Source of the DNA: Strigamia acuminata
Taxonomy: Eukaryota > Arthropoda > Chilopoda > Geophilomorpha > Linotaeniidae
Direction: 5' to 3'
Assembly (NCBI GenBank): GCA_949358305.1
Contig: OX442314.1
Location: 6,205,087 to 6,269,086 of the forward strand
DNA length: 64,000 nucleotides
This document shows positions 33,601 to 45,407 of the stretch, piece after piece. The position numbers and the translations under genes were made by a program. Under the pieces are notes generated by a model. That model ran no database searches and was not told the origin of the DNA. It saw only the letters and a program-made list of their open reading frames with translations. Each line of letters starts with the position of its first letter. Position 1 is the first letter of the stretch.

Positions 33601-34300
33601 TCAAATTGTTTGAAATTAAAAATTTAAAAATTATTTAAAATTAAAAATTTAAAAATTATTTAAAATTAAAAATTTAAAAATTTTTTGAAACAAAATTTTT
33701 TAAAATTATTTGAAATAAATTTTTTTTACAATTTTTTGAACTTTTTTTTTTTTTTTAAACTTTTTTGAAATTACTTTTAATTTAATTTCTACTTTCTAAA
33801 GTTTTAATTTTTGCAACAACTTGTAATGTTTATTGAATAATATTCGAATTTTTTCGAATTTTTGTGCATACTTTCTTGAAATTTTAAATTTTTTCCATTT
33901 CTTCTTGAAATTTTAATTTTTTCTCCATTTTTTCTTGAATTTTATATTTTTAAGCATTTTTTTCTTAAATTCCTAAATTTTCGCAGCTTTTTAGAAATAT
34001 TTATTGTGAAATTTTAACATTTTTTCGACATTTTAACATTTTTTCGAATTTCTTTTGAAACTTACACTTCTGTCCACGAGTTTCATTTCTGCCGAGTACG
34101 GAGCAACGCTCACACAAACTCGTTTTCTCTAAACAACAAAATAAAAAAACAATTAAAAATAAAACATTAAGAATAAAAAAAGTCTGTCCCAAAAACAGCA
34201 CTAAATCTAGAAATTGCAAACAATTGTCGAAGATTTCGTTCTTAACTAGAATAGGTCTGGCGCAACGAAGCATCGCAGCAATCGGAACTCGACTCACCAT
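30627..34300 (-). CDS. NAA40: NAA40 (NatD), histone H4/H2A N-terminal acetyltransferase
   Basis: NAA40 acetylates the N-termini of histones H4 and H2A. Exons on the minus strand: 34300-34298 (ATG only), 34128-34066, 33581-33534, 33468-33362, 33295-33200, 33134-32976, 32898-32815 and 31353-30627, summing to 428 residues in frame. Family motifs are TLYEQSEWGW, AWYLIVRTAEGQNVAFVHFR, VLYCYEIQLNESVRRVGLGQ (with the acetyl-CoA binding RRxGLGQ loop), MKKVMLTVFKHN and SYEILSKK. The first three exons are less certain: the start MRKRVC lacks the Gly2 of the human MGRK start. A long tail of about 190 residues follows the GNAT fold. It includes three ELLEPNLE/N-type acidic repeats and an Ala/Ser run, not found in human NAA40 (237 aa, recalled). 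The large intron 31354-32814 holds nested transposons. Confidence 0.85.
31455..31527. mobile_element. pogo/Tigger-like mini MITE
   Basis: TA-CAGTCGAAACTCTTTATAACG and its near-perfect reverse complement AAAAAGTTTCGACTG-TA form a 69-bp palindrome-like element with a TA duplication. The ends match those at 39072-39381 and, less well, 41255-41395. It sits in the large NAA40 intron. Confidence 0.8.
31745..32550. mobile_element. TIR element (GGCCTGTGC ends), interrupted by a hAT MITE
   Basis: The ends are TA-GGCCTGTGC and GCACAGGCC-type (CACAGGCC-TA). The interior is rich in TGCGATAT/ATATCGCA motifs. It is split by the hAT-like MITE at 31836-32282. A fragment of the same family lies at about 10305. 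It is in an NAA40 intron. Confidence 0.65.
31836..32282. mobile_element. hAT-type MITE with 8-bp TSD CATATCGC
   Basis: The ends are CAGTGTTGTATC and GATACATCACTG. CATATCGC stands immediately before (31828-31835) and after (32283-32290), a perfect 8-bp target duplication as made by hAT transposases. Subterminal GTGAACTAGTTC motifs recur. It is the same family as the element at 48010-49833. Confidence 0.9.
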
Positions 34301-35189
34301 CGCTTTTCAAAGTCCAAACTCTGCTCAGCAAATCTGATTTAAATTTTGAACCTTCCACATGTCACCACGGATACCAAAATGGAACACAACTAATCAATAT
34401 CGCAAATTTGACCATCAAAAATCATGAAATCCATCTTCTTCGCACCGCCATCAAGCGGGAAAAAAACTAGATAAACCCCGAACGACTCCCCGTGGTTAAC
34501 CCCAGGCTCGAACAATCCATCAGAAATAAATAAAATAAAAATCATTATTAGTTGAATAAAATTCATTTATATCAACATTTTACGACAAAAAAAAACAACT
34601 AATTTTAATATCGTAGATTAACGGTAAACGTTTTGAGCAAATGGTTGAATTAATATAAATTTATGCATTAGTCACGTCCGGTAATAAATTTCACTACGGG
34701 AAGCCGCGTACGATTTACTCTAATTTCGATTTTCACCACCAGATGGAAATTAATTTAACATTAAAAAACTAAAAAATAAATAGAATAAATCGATTTTAAT
34801 ACAAAAAAATTACACAACAAACCACAAAATAAACGCTAAAAAAACAATTCAACCACTAAACAACCCAAAAACCAAAAAAAAAACAAAAAAAAAATCATAA
34901 TTCACAGCGCCCTAGCTACGAAACCAAAAAATAAATACAAAATAAAAAACAAAAACGAATCCAATTTCCAACGAAACCAAATAAAAAAAAACAAAAAAAA
35001 ATAATCCAATCAGATTAATAAAAACTAATCCGACTCCGTATCACCAACGTGACCAAACACACGTGTTTTATTGGATCCTCGCAGATCCCACGTGGTCTGA
35101 CCGCGTGGCGTTGTTTAGTCGCCATATTCCTCCATCGCCGTTCACGGACCAATTTTCGCCCGAAAGGACGCGCCCGCCATCGTTTTTAA
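34301..35189. promoter_or_regulatory. NAA40/MAX divergent intergenic region with two E-boxes
   Basis: An A-rich 889-bp interval between divergent start codons. CACGTG occurs at 35060-35065 and 35089-35094, 130 and 101 bases before the MAX ATG, in a GC-richer stretch likely to be the MAX promoter. CACGTG is the canonical MYC/MAX and MAD/MAX site. No other gene is seen. Confidence 0.6.
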
Positions 35190-38100
35190 ATGAGCGACGA
35201 AGACAGAGATGTAGATATCGAAAGCGACGTGAGTATCGCTCGCCCACAACGTCGTCCATGTTTTTTTAGTTGATCCCTACAAATCGATTTGTCTTACTCC
35301 ATTAGGATGAAGTGGACATCAACTCGAAGCATTCTGGAGGTCAATTCCAGACGCAGGTCAGTGCGAAAGTACGTTTCGGTGCGCCAATGGCGGAGAAACC
35401 GAGTAGAAATGCCTGAAATGCGTCGAAATTGACGGAAGGAAGGAAAACTGGGCGCAATTTGGCCCGTTTTTCGGGCTTTTGGGTGTCGGGTGGGGGAAAG
35501 CAATCGATTAAGAGCGTGTGATTAAAAATGGTGGATTCTGGCGTTACGTAATTGCGGCTGCGGAAGAGGAATTTGATTGTGTTTATTTCAGGCGGAAAAG
35601 CGCGCACACCACAATGCGCTGGAACGAAAACGACGCGATCACATTAAGGACAGTTTCAGCAGTCTGCGCGACTCCATTCCTGCTTTGCAAGGAGAGAAGG
35701 TGCGAATGGTAATTAAACGAATATTTTATTCGTTTTTCGTTTAATTTTGCTTGATTTTAAGGGGAATTTTGGCCGAGACGAGGCTAAACCTACGGTAATT
35801 TGATGGTTTTTTGATCTATTTTTATGTTTTATTTTTTGTTTGGAATTGATTTTTGTGTTTTTGGTGCGAGGAAATTGATTTTTGGGGCGGAAATGGTTAA
35901 TTTGGTTAAAGTATCGATGGGGTAATCGTCGTGTTGGTGATTAGTGGGACAAAGAGTTGGTTAGATGCACGGCCTACGCCATGTTTGATTGTTTTTAAAA
36001 ATGTTTGATGTCGTGATCACGTGGCTCGTTTGGTTTTGTGGAAGAAAAAATTAGTACAAAATTGAGTTTTTTAAAATCTAAAATAGAATTTTTTGATCTA
36101 ATATTTTATTTTTTCGATCTAAAATTAATTTTTTCATCTAAAATGCCATCTAGTGATGGAAAAATTGATTTTTTGACACCCGAAATTAAACTTTCCTCAC
36201 AAAACCAGTTATAATAATCATTTTAATCACATTTTTGCTTATTTTTCATTAAAATAGCGATGTATTAATCGTTAAATTACTGATTGAGACAAAATATAGT
36301 TAGATGCACAGCCGACGCCATGTTTTTAAAATTTTGGGGTATATCTATGACGTTGTTGATCACGTGGTTTATTGTTGTAAAGGGAAAGGGCCCTTTGTTC
36401 GAAAATCGTTTTTCGGAGTCTTATTTTGTTTTTGTTCTTCCTGTTTTCTGGATTTGAAGGCGTCACGTGCTCAGATCCTTAAAAAGGCTGCGGACTACAT
36501 CCAGTTTATGAGAAAGAAAAATTCATCCCACCAGCAAGACATCGATGATCTCAAAAGACAAAATAATCACCTGGAAACACAAAGTAATTTCTTATCGAGA
36601 TGACGGTATTCGGTTTGACGTCTATTTTGTATTATTTACTTATTTATTTATTTTTATCTATTTATTTGATGCAGTTGGAGGGACACTGGAATGATTTTTG
36701 ATTGGTTACAGATGTATGAATAAATAAATTGGAATTTAATTGTAATTGTAATGTGAAATTTGAGCGAATAGTTGGTATAGAGTAATTTTAATTTGGTCAG
36801 ATGTGGCGGCCATTTTGGAACTTGGGTGGAAAAGCAGTGGTGTAACGATAACGACTGAATGGTGATTGGTGGGGGTCATGTTAATGTATGTGATGAAATA
36901 AATTTTGATGAGATTTTTTTGTTGTTTTTAATCCGGATTTTTGTTGAGTTTGTGGCGAATTTGGCGACTGGAGATAACTTGGAGATTTTTTTGATGAGTT
37001 GAGATTAAATTTGAGCATTTTTTTTGTAAAATTGTGACATTTTGGAGAATTAATGACATATTTTTGTACAATTATTACATATTTTTGTAAAATTGACATG
37101 TTTTTGTACAATTATTACATATTTTTGTAAAATTGACATGTTTTTGTACAATCATCACATATTTTTGTGCATTTTTGACGTATTTTTGGCATTTTTGTAC
37201 AATTATGACGTATTTTTGAACTATTATGACATTTTTGTTGTAAACTTACAACAAATATTCACAAATTGTAGAAAAGTTTGCTAAGTTTAAATAGAATTTC
37301 GAATTTTCTTGAAATTTTGGTATGGTTGGAAGACCAGGGCACAAAGTTTAGAAATTTGGGATAAAAATTTGAAAAAATTCGACAATTAATGAAGTTTCTA
37401 TTGGGATGGTTTGTTAGATGTTACACCACTGCTCATAACAAATTTTATTTTTTCTAAATTTATTCACATGGTCCCTGCAACTATTACATTAAATAATTAG
37501 AGACTTTGCGTTTTGCTAGCAATCGGATTAGCAAATTCCTAACACTTTAACATGTTGCCAGAAATTGTTTTGCTCGCATATCCAAATTTGATAGCACAAA
37601 CAAACTGAGCTTACGCAAATGCTCAAATGTCCTAAAAAAAAAAGAAAAAATGCAATTTAGTAGCATGCAATGTTTTTAATTCAGGTTTTTTGTTTTCAGT
37701 ATTCGGTAACGGAGTACGAAAAAAAAATTCATTATTCGGTAAGCGGCAAAATGCAAAGTCTAATTCTCTAAGTACTTGGTAATTTGCGTCAACTTTGCTC
37801 AAATGGTTTAACCATTTGTCTGCGTGTGGAGAGGAAGAGAAGGACGAAAAGCAGGCTAAAATGGTCTGGAAACAAGCGAACTTATGCAAATGAACCATCA
37901 GAGTTAAGCTTGCGTTGGGTTTGTATATTTTCGGCTCGGTTCGCATTTTGTTCGACCCATTTAGAGATATATGCAGGACGTTATGGACAGAACTTACGGC
38001 ACGAAGTCGTTACTTAAGATCAGGGCATTTATACGAGGGGTACTCAAAAATAACTGGAATGTGTGCCCAACAACTCCGTTTGTCAATCGAGTTCCCAACT

Positions 38101-39654
38101 CGATTCGACGATTGGATTCTGGATTGGAATTCATTAAATGATGTCAGCAGTCCATTGTTGCGCATTATGCAATCACATTTTGGTGTGAACACAGCTCCAT
38201 CCAAGTGAATATTGAAACTGTTCAGTTGGATCTGATCGGTCAAATGCAATTAATATGCGTTGTGGCTGACAGTGAAAGGGTTAATCAGATTTTCATATCT
38301 ACCAGTTTCAGGCAGGATTGGAGCCTGTATGGTAAAAACCCAAAAACCACAAATTTAATATAATAATCAGTAGCTGCATTCAAAAACTCTAAAACGTATG
38401 CAAAACTCGTTTCGTGTTTGTACGTGACGTCATTCCCATTGAATAACATTCAATGGGAATTGGACTATTAGACCATGAAATTTATTTGTTGGGCCTTGGT
38501 GGTAACTCCAAGGATGTATGGAACCAGTTTAGTTACCTTGAGAATTTTTCAAAGTTAGGATTAGATGGGGGTTTCTTCTTTCCACTACATCAAGAATAGA
38601 AGCAAAAGTCACAGTTTAGCTTAAGTAGGTTAGTGTTATGTGCATTTATTGCTATTAACACTCCTATCTTACTTATGCAAGTGGGTTAGTGGGATACTCC
38701 GGACAATAATAGTGATTTTAAATCTCGCTATAAACGGGTCATTGAATGAGTATTTTAGTTTGTAATTCTGTTTGAGTCCCGGGTAATTCAATTGGTAGAG
38801 CACCAGTCTGGCTAATGGGGGATCTGGGTTCAATTCGAGGCTTTTCGGAGTTCGAGATGTTTTCTTTTTTCAATCAGAAATTTGGGTGGCGGGAAGTAAA
38901 TGCTCTCAACCTTGTTTTTACACGGTTGATACTCGTACATTCCAGAAAAAAACGTGTTAAAACAAACAAGCGGGGGCAATTTCCTAAATATTTTGTAGAA
39001 AATTACAGTTAATGGAAATATTTTTCCTTAAAAATTTAAATTAAATTTTAAAAAGGCAATTATATTTCTAATACAGTCGAAACTCTTTATAACGAATTGC
39101 GATATAACGAATACCTAAAAATGGCCCGTTTGGTTGGCTGGCCATAGAACACCATGTTAAAAAATTTCGATATAACGAATTCTCATTATAACGAATCGAT
39201 TTTTCTGGTCCTTTGCGATTTGTTATAAAGAGTTTTGACTGTAACGAATTCTCGTTATAACAAATAGATTTTTCTGGTCCCTTGCGATTCGTTATAAAGA
39301 GTTTCGACTGTATAACGAATTCTCGTTATAACGAATCGATTTTTTTACTCCCTTGCGATTCATTATAAAGAGTATCGACTGCAATCAATTAGTTTGAGTG
39401 AATTGAGATAGAATGTTTTATTCAAACGTGCTTTCGCAATTTCAGTACGATCCTTGGAAAAGGCGAAGACGATGGGGACGTTTGCCCACCAGAGTTCGGT
39501 CGTGGATTCGGCGTCGTTGATCACCAATCCGAAGGGGAATGCCGTGTCGGCCTTCGATGGTGGGTCCGGCTCGGAGACCTCGGACTCGGAGTCGTCGTCA
39601 CAAAGCCGACGGAAAAAGTTAAAAACGAGCAGTCCAAACACCAGCAGTAGTTGA
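35190..39654 (+). CDS. MAX: MAX, bHLH-leucine-zipper transcription factor
   Basis: MAX is the obligate dimer partner of MYC, MXD and MNT at E-boxes. Exons 35190-35228, 35306-35356, 35592-35699, 36460-36583 and 39446-39654 give 176 residues. The start [17 protein letters not shown] is followed by the basic region [16 protein letters not shown], the loop/helix 2 [20 protein letters not shown], and the zipper [12 protein letters not shown]. The last exon gives [17 protein letters not shown] and the nuclear-localisation-like SRRKKLK, matching human MAX (160 aa, recalled) to its C-terminus. If exon 4 is not spliced at 36583, translation adds five codons and stops at 36601-36603, giving a short form that lacks the C-terminal part of the zipper. 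The last intron is 2.86 kb and contains several repeats. Confidence 0.93.
38031..38060 (+). repeat. possible mariner-like terminal repeat
   Basis: TACGAGGGGTACTCAAAAAT resembles the start of mariner-family terminal repeats (TACGAGGG...). No matching opposite end or transposase is evident nearby, so this is a weak call. Confidence 0.3.
38776..38846 (+). repeat. tRNA-like sequence, probably a tRNA-derived SINE head
   Basis: AATTCAATTGGTAGAGCACC resembles an A-box region and GGGTTCAATTC a B-box region, spaced as in a tRNA. The anticodon arm does not pair well (ACCAG/AATGG), so a functional tRNA is unlikely. It lies in the last intron of MAX. Confidence 0.5.
39072..39381. mobile_element. nested or duplicated pogo/Tigger-like MITE
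   Basis: It starts TA-CAGTCGAAACTCTTTATAACG. AAAGAGTTTTGACTG, AAAGAGTTTCGACTG and AAAGAGTATCGACTG follow in series at about 39228-39242, 39296-39311 and 39367-39381, so the right end is triplicated. The last copy ends 64 bases before the MAX exon 5 acceptor. No transposase is encoded. Confidence 0.75.
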
Positions 39655-42282
39655 ATTGATCAATGCTCCCAATCTGTCCTTAAACACACATCCTGCCTAA
39701 ACTCCATGAGAATGAATAACAAGAAAAATAATATAACAACAATAATAACTTATTTGAAAGAAAAAAACAGTTAAAATGTCTCGATGCATGTTTTTGAATA
39801 CAAATTACAATGGCAGGTGAAATTGTTTATTTATGAGTAGAAATGTTGGAAAATGTTGGTTGGCCTGGCTAAAACTTCGTATTTTGGGGGAGAACTTGAG
39901 TGGTGAATTTTTCTTTTTCTTTTTGTTTTGGGATTGATTAATGTTTTTACAGAGCTTGTATATATGTATAATCTTAAGAAATGAAAAAAAAGAAAAGAAA
40001 AGATAAGAAATTTTAATGTGAAATCAATATATATATATTTTTTAGTTTTTGACACATACCTCAGAATGATGAAACAAAGAAAGATTAAGAAAACACTCCA
40101 ATGTTGATTTTAACAAAAAGAAAAAAAGAATAAATTGTGTAGCCTGTGATTTTGTAGTTGACAAGTCTTTCAAAATGAATACTCAGTGGATCCCAGCAAT
40201 TGTTGTGTGTTGTGTGTATGCAGTTTTGAGTGTTGCTGTTAAATATGTCAATTTTTATTGGATTAATATAGTTGAGGAGATGGTGAATGAATGCTGTGCA
40301 TACACTAGTGCTGATAATTCTAGTTAAATTTGAAGAAGTGTTTAAGATTTTATGAAATTTGTAGCTTTCGCAGTGGAAACCATGATTTTTAGAGTTGTGA
40401 ATTCAAAAGTGAACTAGAAAAATTGGGAAATTGTTTGATTTTCTAGTTCAGTTATGAATTTGCTATGAAGATTGGGATATCATGGACTGTAATTATGAAA
40501 TATTGGATAATTTGTATCTGGCATAATTGAAAAATTGTTAATTTTATATTATTTAACAGAATTTTTAAAAGATTTATGGAAAATTTGGGAAATTTTGATG
40601 AAATTTATGGAAAATTGCATTAGCACTAGTTTTTGCACGGCATTAAATGCAAACTCAACAAATTGGTAATAAATATGGAGATGCAAACACGTTGCTACAA
40701 TTTGTTTTTCAATTAACTGAGCAATCAAAGTTTTGTGTCATAATTTCTGCGTTTATTTACCTGTGTGAGTGAGTTTGCTGGTTTTACAAGCAAAAAAATT
40801 AAATAACGAAACAAGCTGATTTTAAATTTATGGCAGCAAGATGATTTGAACGGTTCAAAGTCAAGATTGTGTGGCATTTGCAGACTTAATTAAGCTAATC
40901 ATTTTTTCCCCTTCTCCAAATTGGCTTAACTTACATTACATTTGAGGCATTTGCTGATTAAACTTGCAACAGACAAAAAATATGTAAATAAATTGAGATT
41001 GAATAAATAATTTTTTTTTAGATTATATTTTTGTGATGAAATCATTTGAACAAAAGTTTTATTTATCAATATTTTTCCAAAAATGGACAGAAGTTATGTT
41101 TAACTTGTAATTTAACATGTTTTGTTGTTTAAATGTCCTGTGCATGACTTTACAAATGTGCCTAGTTTAAATAATCATTACAGATAGAGCAAGACCGGCG
41201 CAGGCAGACCTTGGTTCCTTGTGGCCTCACACTGAGGTTCCGCATAGCATAATGATACAGTAGAACCTTGTCATGACAAACCGCGATTATAACGAATTTT
41301 TTGTTATAACGAATCCTTAAAAATGGCTTGGTCAGTCGGTTAGCCAATTAACTAATCAATTTCTCAGGTCCCTTGTGATTTGTTATAACTAGACCCCAGA
41401 TATTTATGCAAAATAAAATTTGTTTTATTTGCACCAAAAATTCTATTTTATGCAAAATAAGAATAAAAATGTAAAAAATTAAAAAATTTATTCGAGCGAA
41501 ATCAGGTGTTAAATAACAACTTAATACCATTTCAAAGTGTTCTTGATGTAAATGAATTATAATTAGTAATTACAATTCATTTTTTTTCTATTTTTTTGTT
41601 TTTTTTTTATTTTATTTCTTAAAACTTTTTCCAGACACTAATTTAGTGACTTCCCCTGGTGTCTGTTTTTGGCGCAGTCCTCAGTTTTCCGACTGTAAGC
41701 ATATGTACACGATACGTGTCTTACTAAATAAAAAGCAGAAATAGATATGTACATGTTACGTATCGTTAAAAAAAGACACAAATCGCAGTTTTTTCCCGGA
41801 AAAATGGTAATTTATGCATTTATTTCTGATTTTCGGAAAAATATGCATTTATAGCCAATTTCATCTGTTTATTGAATGAAAATAACTCCTACGCATTTAT
41901 GCATTTATCCGATGGTTCCTATGATATTATCTATTTAGTTTAGTAAAATTATATGATTTTTCGATAAAAAATATTTATTTTGCAAATATTTTGTAGCCCC
42001 ACTAATAAGCTTTTCTCGAGGTCCCGCTAAACCTCCAGCGGGTCTTGTCAATATTTCTTCTTTTGTTTATCATCAATTTTGGTCTTGGAAATATTTTTAC
42101 AGGGGAAGATGTTGATTTTGTCTTCTTTGTAACATACAGCTGTTGTTCATTGTCATCTTCACTGAAATAATAACATTTGAGAACCATCAAATATAATTTT
42201 GACGTTGCTGTTTTTGCTGTTATTAGTGTTTTTATGAACCAAACGGACCAAAAAAATAATATAAACAAATTTTGAATGCTTA
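39655..42282. other. MAX 3' UTR and AT-rich intergenic DNA
   Basis: Probable MAX 3' UTR followed by AT-rich DNA with no supported gene. AATAAA-like signals occur near 40127. A degraded pogo-like piece starts TA-CAGTAGAACCTTGTCATGAC at 41255, with TTATAACGAAT inside, to about 41395. Confidence 0.45.
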
Positions 42283-42392
42283 TACAGGGTGGTCAGGTCG
42301 TCATACTACCCTTACAATAATTTTGCTGAATCAACATCTAGAACAGTTTGGGAATTATTTACATAGAACCAGACTTTCTGACCACCCTGTAT
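42283..42392. mobile_element. MITE with TACAGGGTGGTCAGG ends
   Basis: TACAGGGTGGTCAGG at the left is mirrored by CTGACCACCCTGTA at the right, about 109 bp apart, flanked by T/A-rich sequence. The ends look like those of Tc1/mariner-type MITEs. No coding capacity. Confidence 0.75.
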
Positions 42393-42954
42393 TGTTTTTA
42401 TAGGTACCTGATTACATGTTGGCAAGTTGGTGTCATTTCACTGTGAGCTTGTAGGAAAAATGCACTGAACAGAACAAAGGAAAAGAAACAGACCAGCAGT
42501 AATACAAGGCAGCAGTTGAGTGATGCTTTTTTCATTTTAACACTAGCTGAAATCAGGTAAAGAAGTTTTGTATGAGCTGAATATATCCAGAATGGTCTAA
42601 AACATACCACAACGGAAGATTTAAATTCTTTTTCTAATCATTTAGGTGTGCACTGAGTAGCAGCTGAATGGAGAATGTTCCCTAGAAAGAAGAATTCAAT
42701 AACAATAGTAAACATGTGTTCTGCACTTGCCAGTTCGTTATCTGATAAAAAAAACATATTTGCTGATTTTACCGAAGATTTTACCGAAGAACCCGAGTCA
42801 GGCCTTCCTAGAGTTTTTTGCAGCATAAAACTTTTCTACAGCTTTCTGCCCAGACTTCATACGGAGCAAGACTGGTAGTTGATTCAAGTGAAGGTTGGCA
42901 AAGTGGTTTTACCACATAATTCAAACTGTCTTGATAATTGCTGAATACATTTTT

Positions 42955-43490
42955 AATGTGGTATTGCCGTATTGATGCGGTATTTGCCGTATTGATGCGG
43001 TATTTGTGGTATTGCGGTATTGCGGTATTGCGGTATAGATGCGGTATTTGTGGTATTGCCGTATTGATGCGGTATTTGCAGTTTTGCGGTATTAATGCGG
43101 TATTTGTGGTGTTGCGGTATATATGCGGTATTTGTGGTATTGCCGTATTATGCGGTATTGATGCGATATTTGTGATATTGCGGTATAGATGCGGTATTGT
43201 GGTATTGCGGTGTTGATACGGTATTTGTGGTATTGGGGTATTGCGGTATAGGTGCGGTATTTGTGGTATTGCCATATTACGCGGTATTTGCGGTATTGAT
43301 GCGGTATTTGTGATATTGCGAAAAAGATGCGGTATTTGCGGTATTGTGGTATTGTGGTATTGATACGGTATTTGTGGTATTGGGGTATTTGCGGTATAGG
43401 TGCGGTATTGATGCGGTATTGCGGTATTGATGCGGTATTTTGGTGGATACCGTGGTATTAAGTCGTAAAAAAATACCGCGGTACCGCACA
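42955..43490 (+). repeat. degenerate TTGCGGTAT/TTGATGCGGTAT array
   Basis: Irregular repeats of GCGGTATTGATGCGGTAT, TTTGTGGTATTGCGGTAT and related forms run for about 530 bp and end right beside the inner boundary of the right inverted-duplication arm. Long frames on both strands (periodic Cys/Ile/Tyr- or Asn/Thr/Pro-rich) are repeat artefacts. Confidence 0.85.
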
Positions 43491-43866
43491 TTAGGCTATT
43501 GTACACCTTTGCTGGACTTACGAACAATCCGACTTGTGAACGCCCCAGGCAGCACAATGATTTAAGATCCGATATCAATGTGATATAGAAAGTGTATACA
43601 GTATTTCTATATCATTGCGATATGATGTCTAGAAACCGCAGACCCTTGACAGAATCCACATAAACATCTAAAATCACACTCACAAAATATCTTTAGGTTT
43701 GGTTTTAAAATGTAAGTGGTAAAGAAAATAAAGGAGACCTTCTGGCTTGGTTGTAAAAAGAACACTGGTTGTATTTTATTTTCAAAAGACTAGAGAATAA
43801 AGGAGAGGGGGGAAAGGATATATGGCGCTCTCTCATTGGTGAGCGAAGGACACCTGCTCCTAATTA

Positions 43867-44291
43867 CCGTATTACCTCACATTAAGCCGCATGCCGGTAT
43901 AATTCGAGTTATACCGGCATGCCGATAAACCTCGTTTATAACGGCATGCCGGTGTAAGTGAGTACGAATTTTTTTTTAAAGAATTTAGCCAAAACAACCA
44001 AAAAAATCATTTTTAGATGTCCAAAATGTAGGAAATTTGTATAACATTTCCCAAATTTTAGTAGTCATCTTCAGAATATCAATAAAACTTAAATTTCAGA
44101 CCCAAAATTCAATATAATTATTCATCTGGGCTCTTTAAAAAAAAAAACAAGAAAAAAAAAGTTTTTCACTTATACCGGCTTGTTTCGTTTTACATCGGCA
44201 TGCCGGTATACGTCGTACACTTTTTGGACAAAATTTTAAAAACCTGCTAAACCCATGACAACGGCATGCCGCTTTATGTGAGGTAATACGG
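43867..44291. mobile_element. 425-bp MITE with TA TSD, proven by an empty site
   Basis: The ends are CCGTATTACCTCACATTAAG and its near reverse complement (CTTTATGTGAGGTAATACGG), flanked by TA on both sides. Internal GCATGCCG-type palindromes (ACCGGCATGCCGAT, GGCATGCCGGTATA) recur. The matching place in the left arm (about 2745-2760, AACTAACTAATTACGAG) has a single TA and no insert. Confidence 0.92.
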
Positions 44292-45146
44292 TAGTTAGTT
44301 ATAGGAAGGGTCAGATGTAAGTTTTAAGATATGAAATTGAGGGTGAGAAGGTGGAAGATATAAACACTTCATGAGTTTGAGAAAACAAATTGAGTTTTAA
44401 AAGTTGAGATAAAAATGCAACAAACATTGGAAAATACAAAAATAGGAAATACAAAAAATTAAGAAATATAAAAATTATGAAATATAAAAATGGCACTTGA
44501 AATAGAATTAAAATCAATAAAACTGCATTTGAGTAAAACGCTCAGTTTTCACACAAATATTGATAAGTTTTATTTTATGCAGTATAGTACGTATTTGTTA
44601 TATTTTTCATTTGTAAAATGTGCCAGAAAGTGCTGAAATTATTAAACCTTTTTGTTGGTGGTGCAAAGTTGCACAGTGGTTTCTCAAAATCAAAATAATT
44701 ATTTCAAATAGAGGTATTGTAGATTCAATAAAATTTGATTGATTTTAATTTTTAAACCAATCGTAACTGTTTTTAATCCACATGTAAAAAGACAGTAATG
44801 ACATTCCCAAAGCTAATCCTACAATGCTGCCGATATCGCTTAATAATTCCGACATCGGATATGCCTGTTTCTCTTCTATAGTCTCTACGAAACTATCAGC
44901 AAATCTCAACTGCAGAACGGTGATGAAAGGAACACCTGATCTCATGTCATAAAAAGATGTTTGGTAAAATGTTTTTGTGCAAGGCTCTTTACATTTGCAT
45001 CTTTTTTGATTTGAATTATAATTGTTCAAATACATAAAATGCGCATTAGTAATGTCTTCCATCTTATTGCAAACTGACAAATTAGATGTTGACATATATG
45101 GCAATCTTAAAATGCAATGGACGTTAATAAAAATTATGCTATAATG

Positions 45147-45407
45147 CAGGGGTTCCCAAACTTTTGATCATCGCGACACATTTTTAAGCAAGGCCATCTT
45201 CCGCGCCCCACTTCATCTACCAGTGCATTAAATTTTTCGAAATTAAAATTTTTCTTAAAATTTTACATCAGTTTGCAAAAAATAATTTTAGTGCATTATT
45301 CTAGGGGGGGGAGGGGGCGTCATGTCTACAAGTTAGTTAGATTGTTACAATTGTGTTGTTGTGCCTCACCAAGAATCAGCTCGTGCCTCACAGTTTGGGA
45401 AACGCTG
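45147..45407. mobile_element. 261-bp hAT-type MITE, 8-bp TSD CTATAATG
   Basis: The ends are CAGGGGTTCCCAAACTTTT and GTTTGGGAAACGCTG. CTATAATG flanks both sides (45139-45146 and 45408-45415). It is inserted in a DEG/ENaC intron and is missing from the left arm of the duplication. Confidence 0.92.

Noticed and set aside
38776-38846. Functional tRNA gene
   Set aside because: A- and B-box-like motifs are present but the anticodon stem does not pair; a tRNA-derived repeat is more likely.
42808-43578. 256-codon minus frame
   Set aside because: Mostly the degenerate GCGGTAT array read as Asn/Thr/Ile/Pro repeats.
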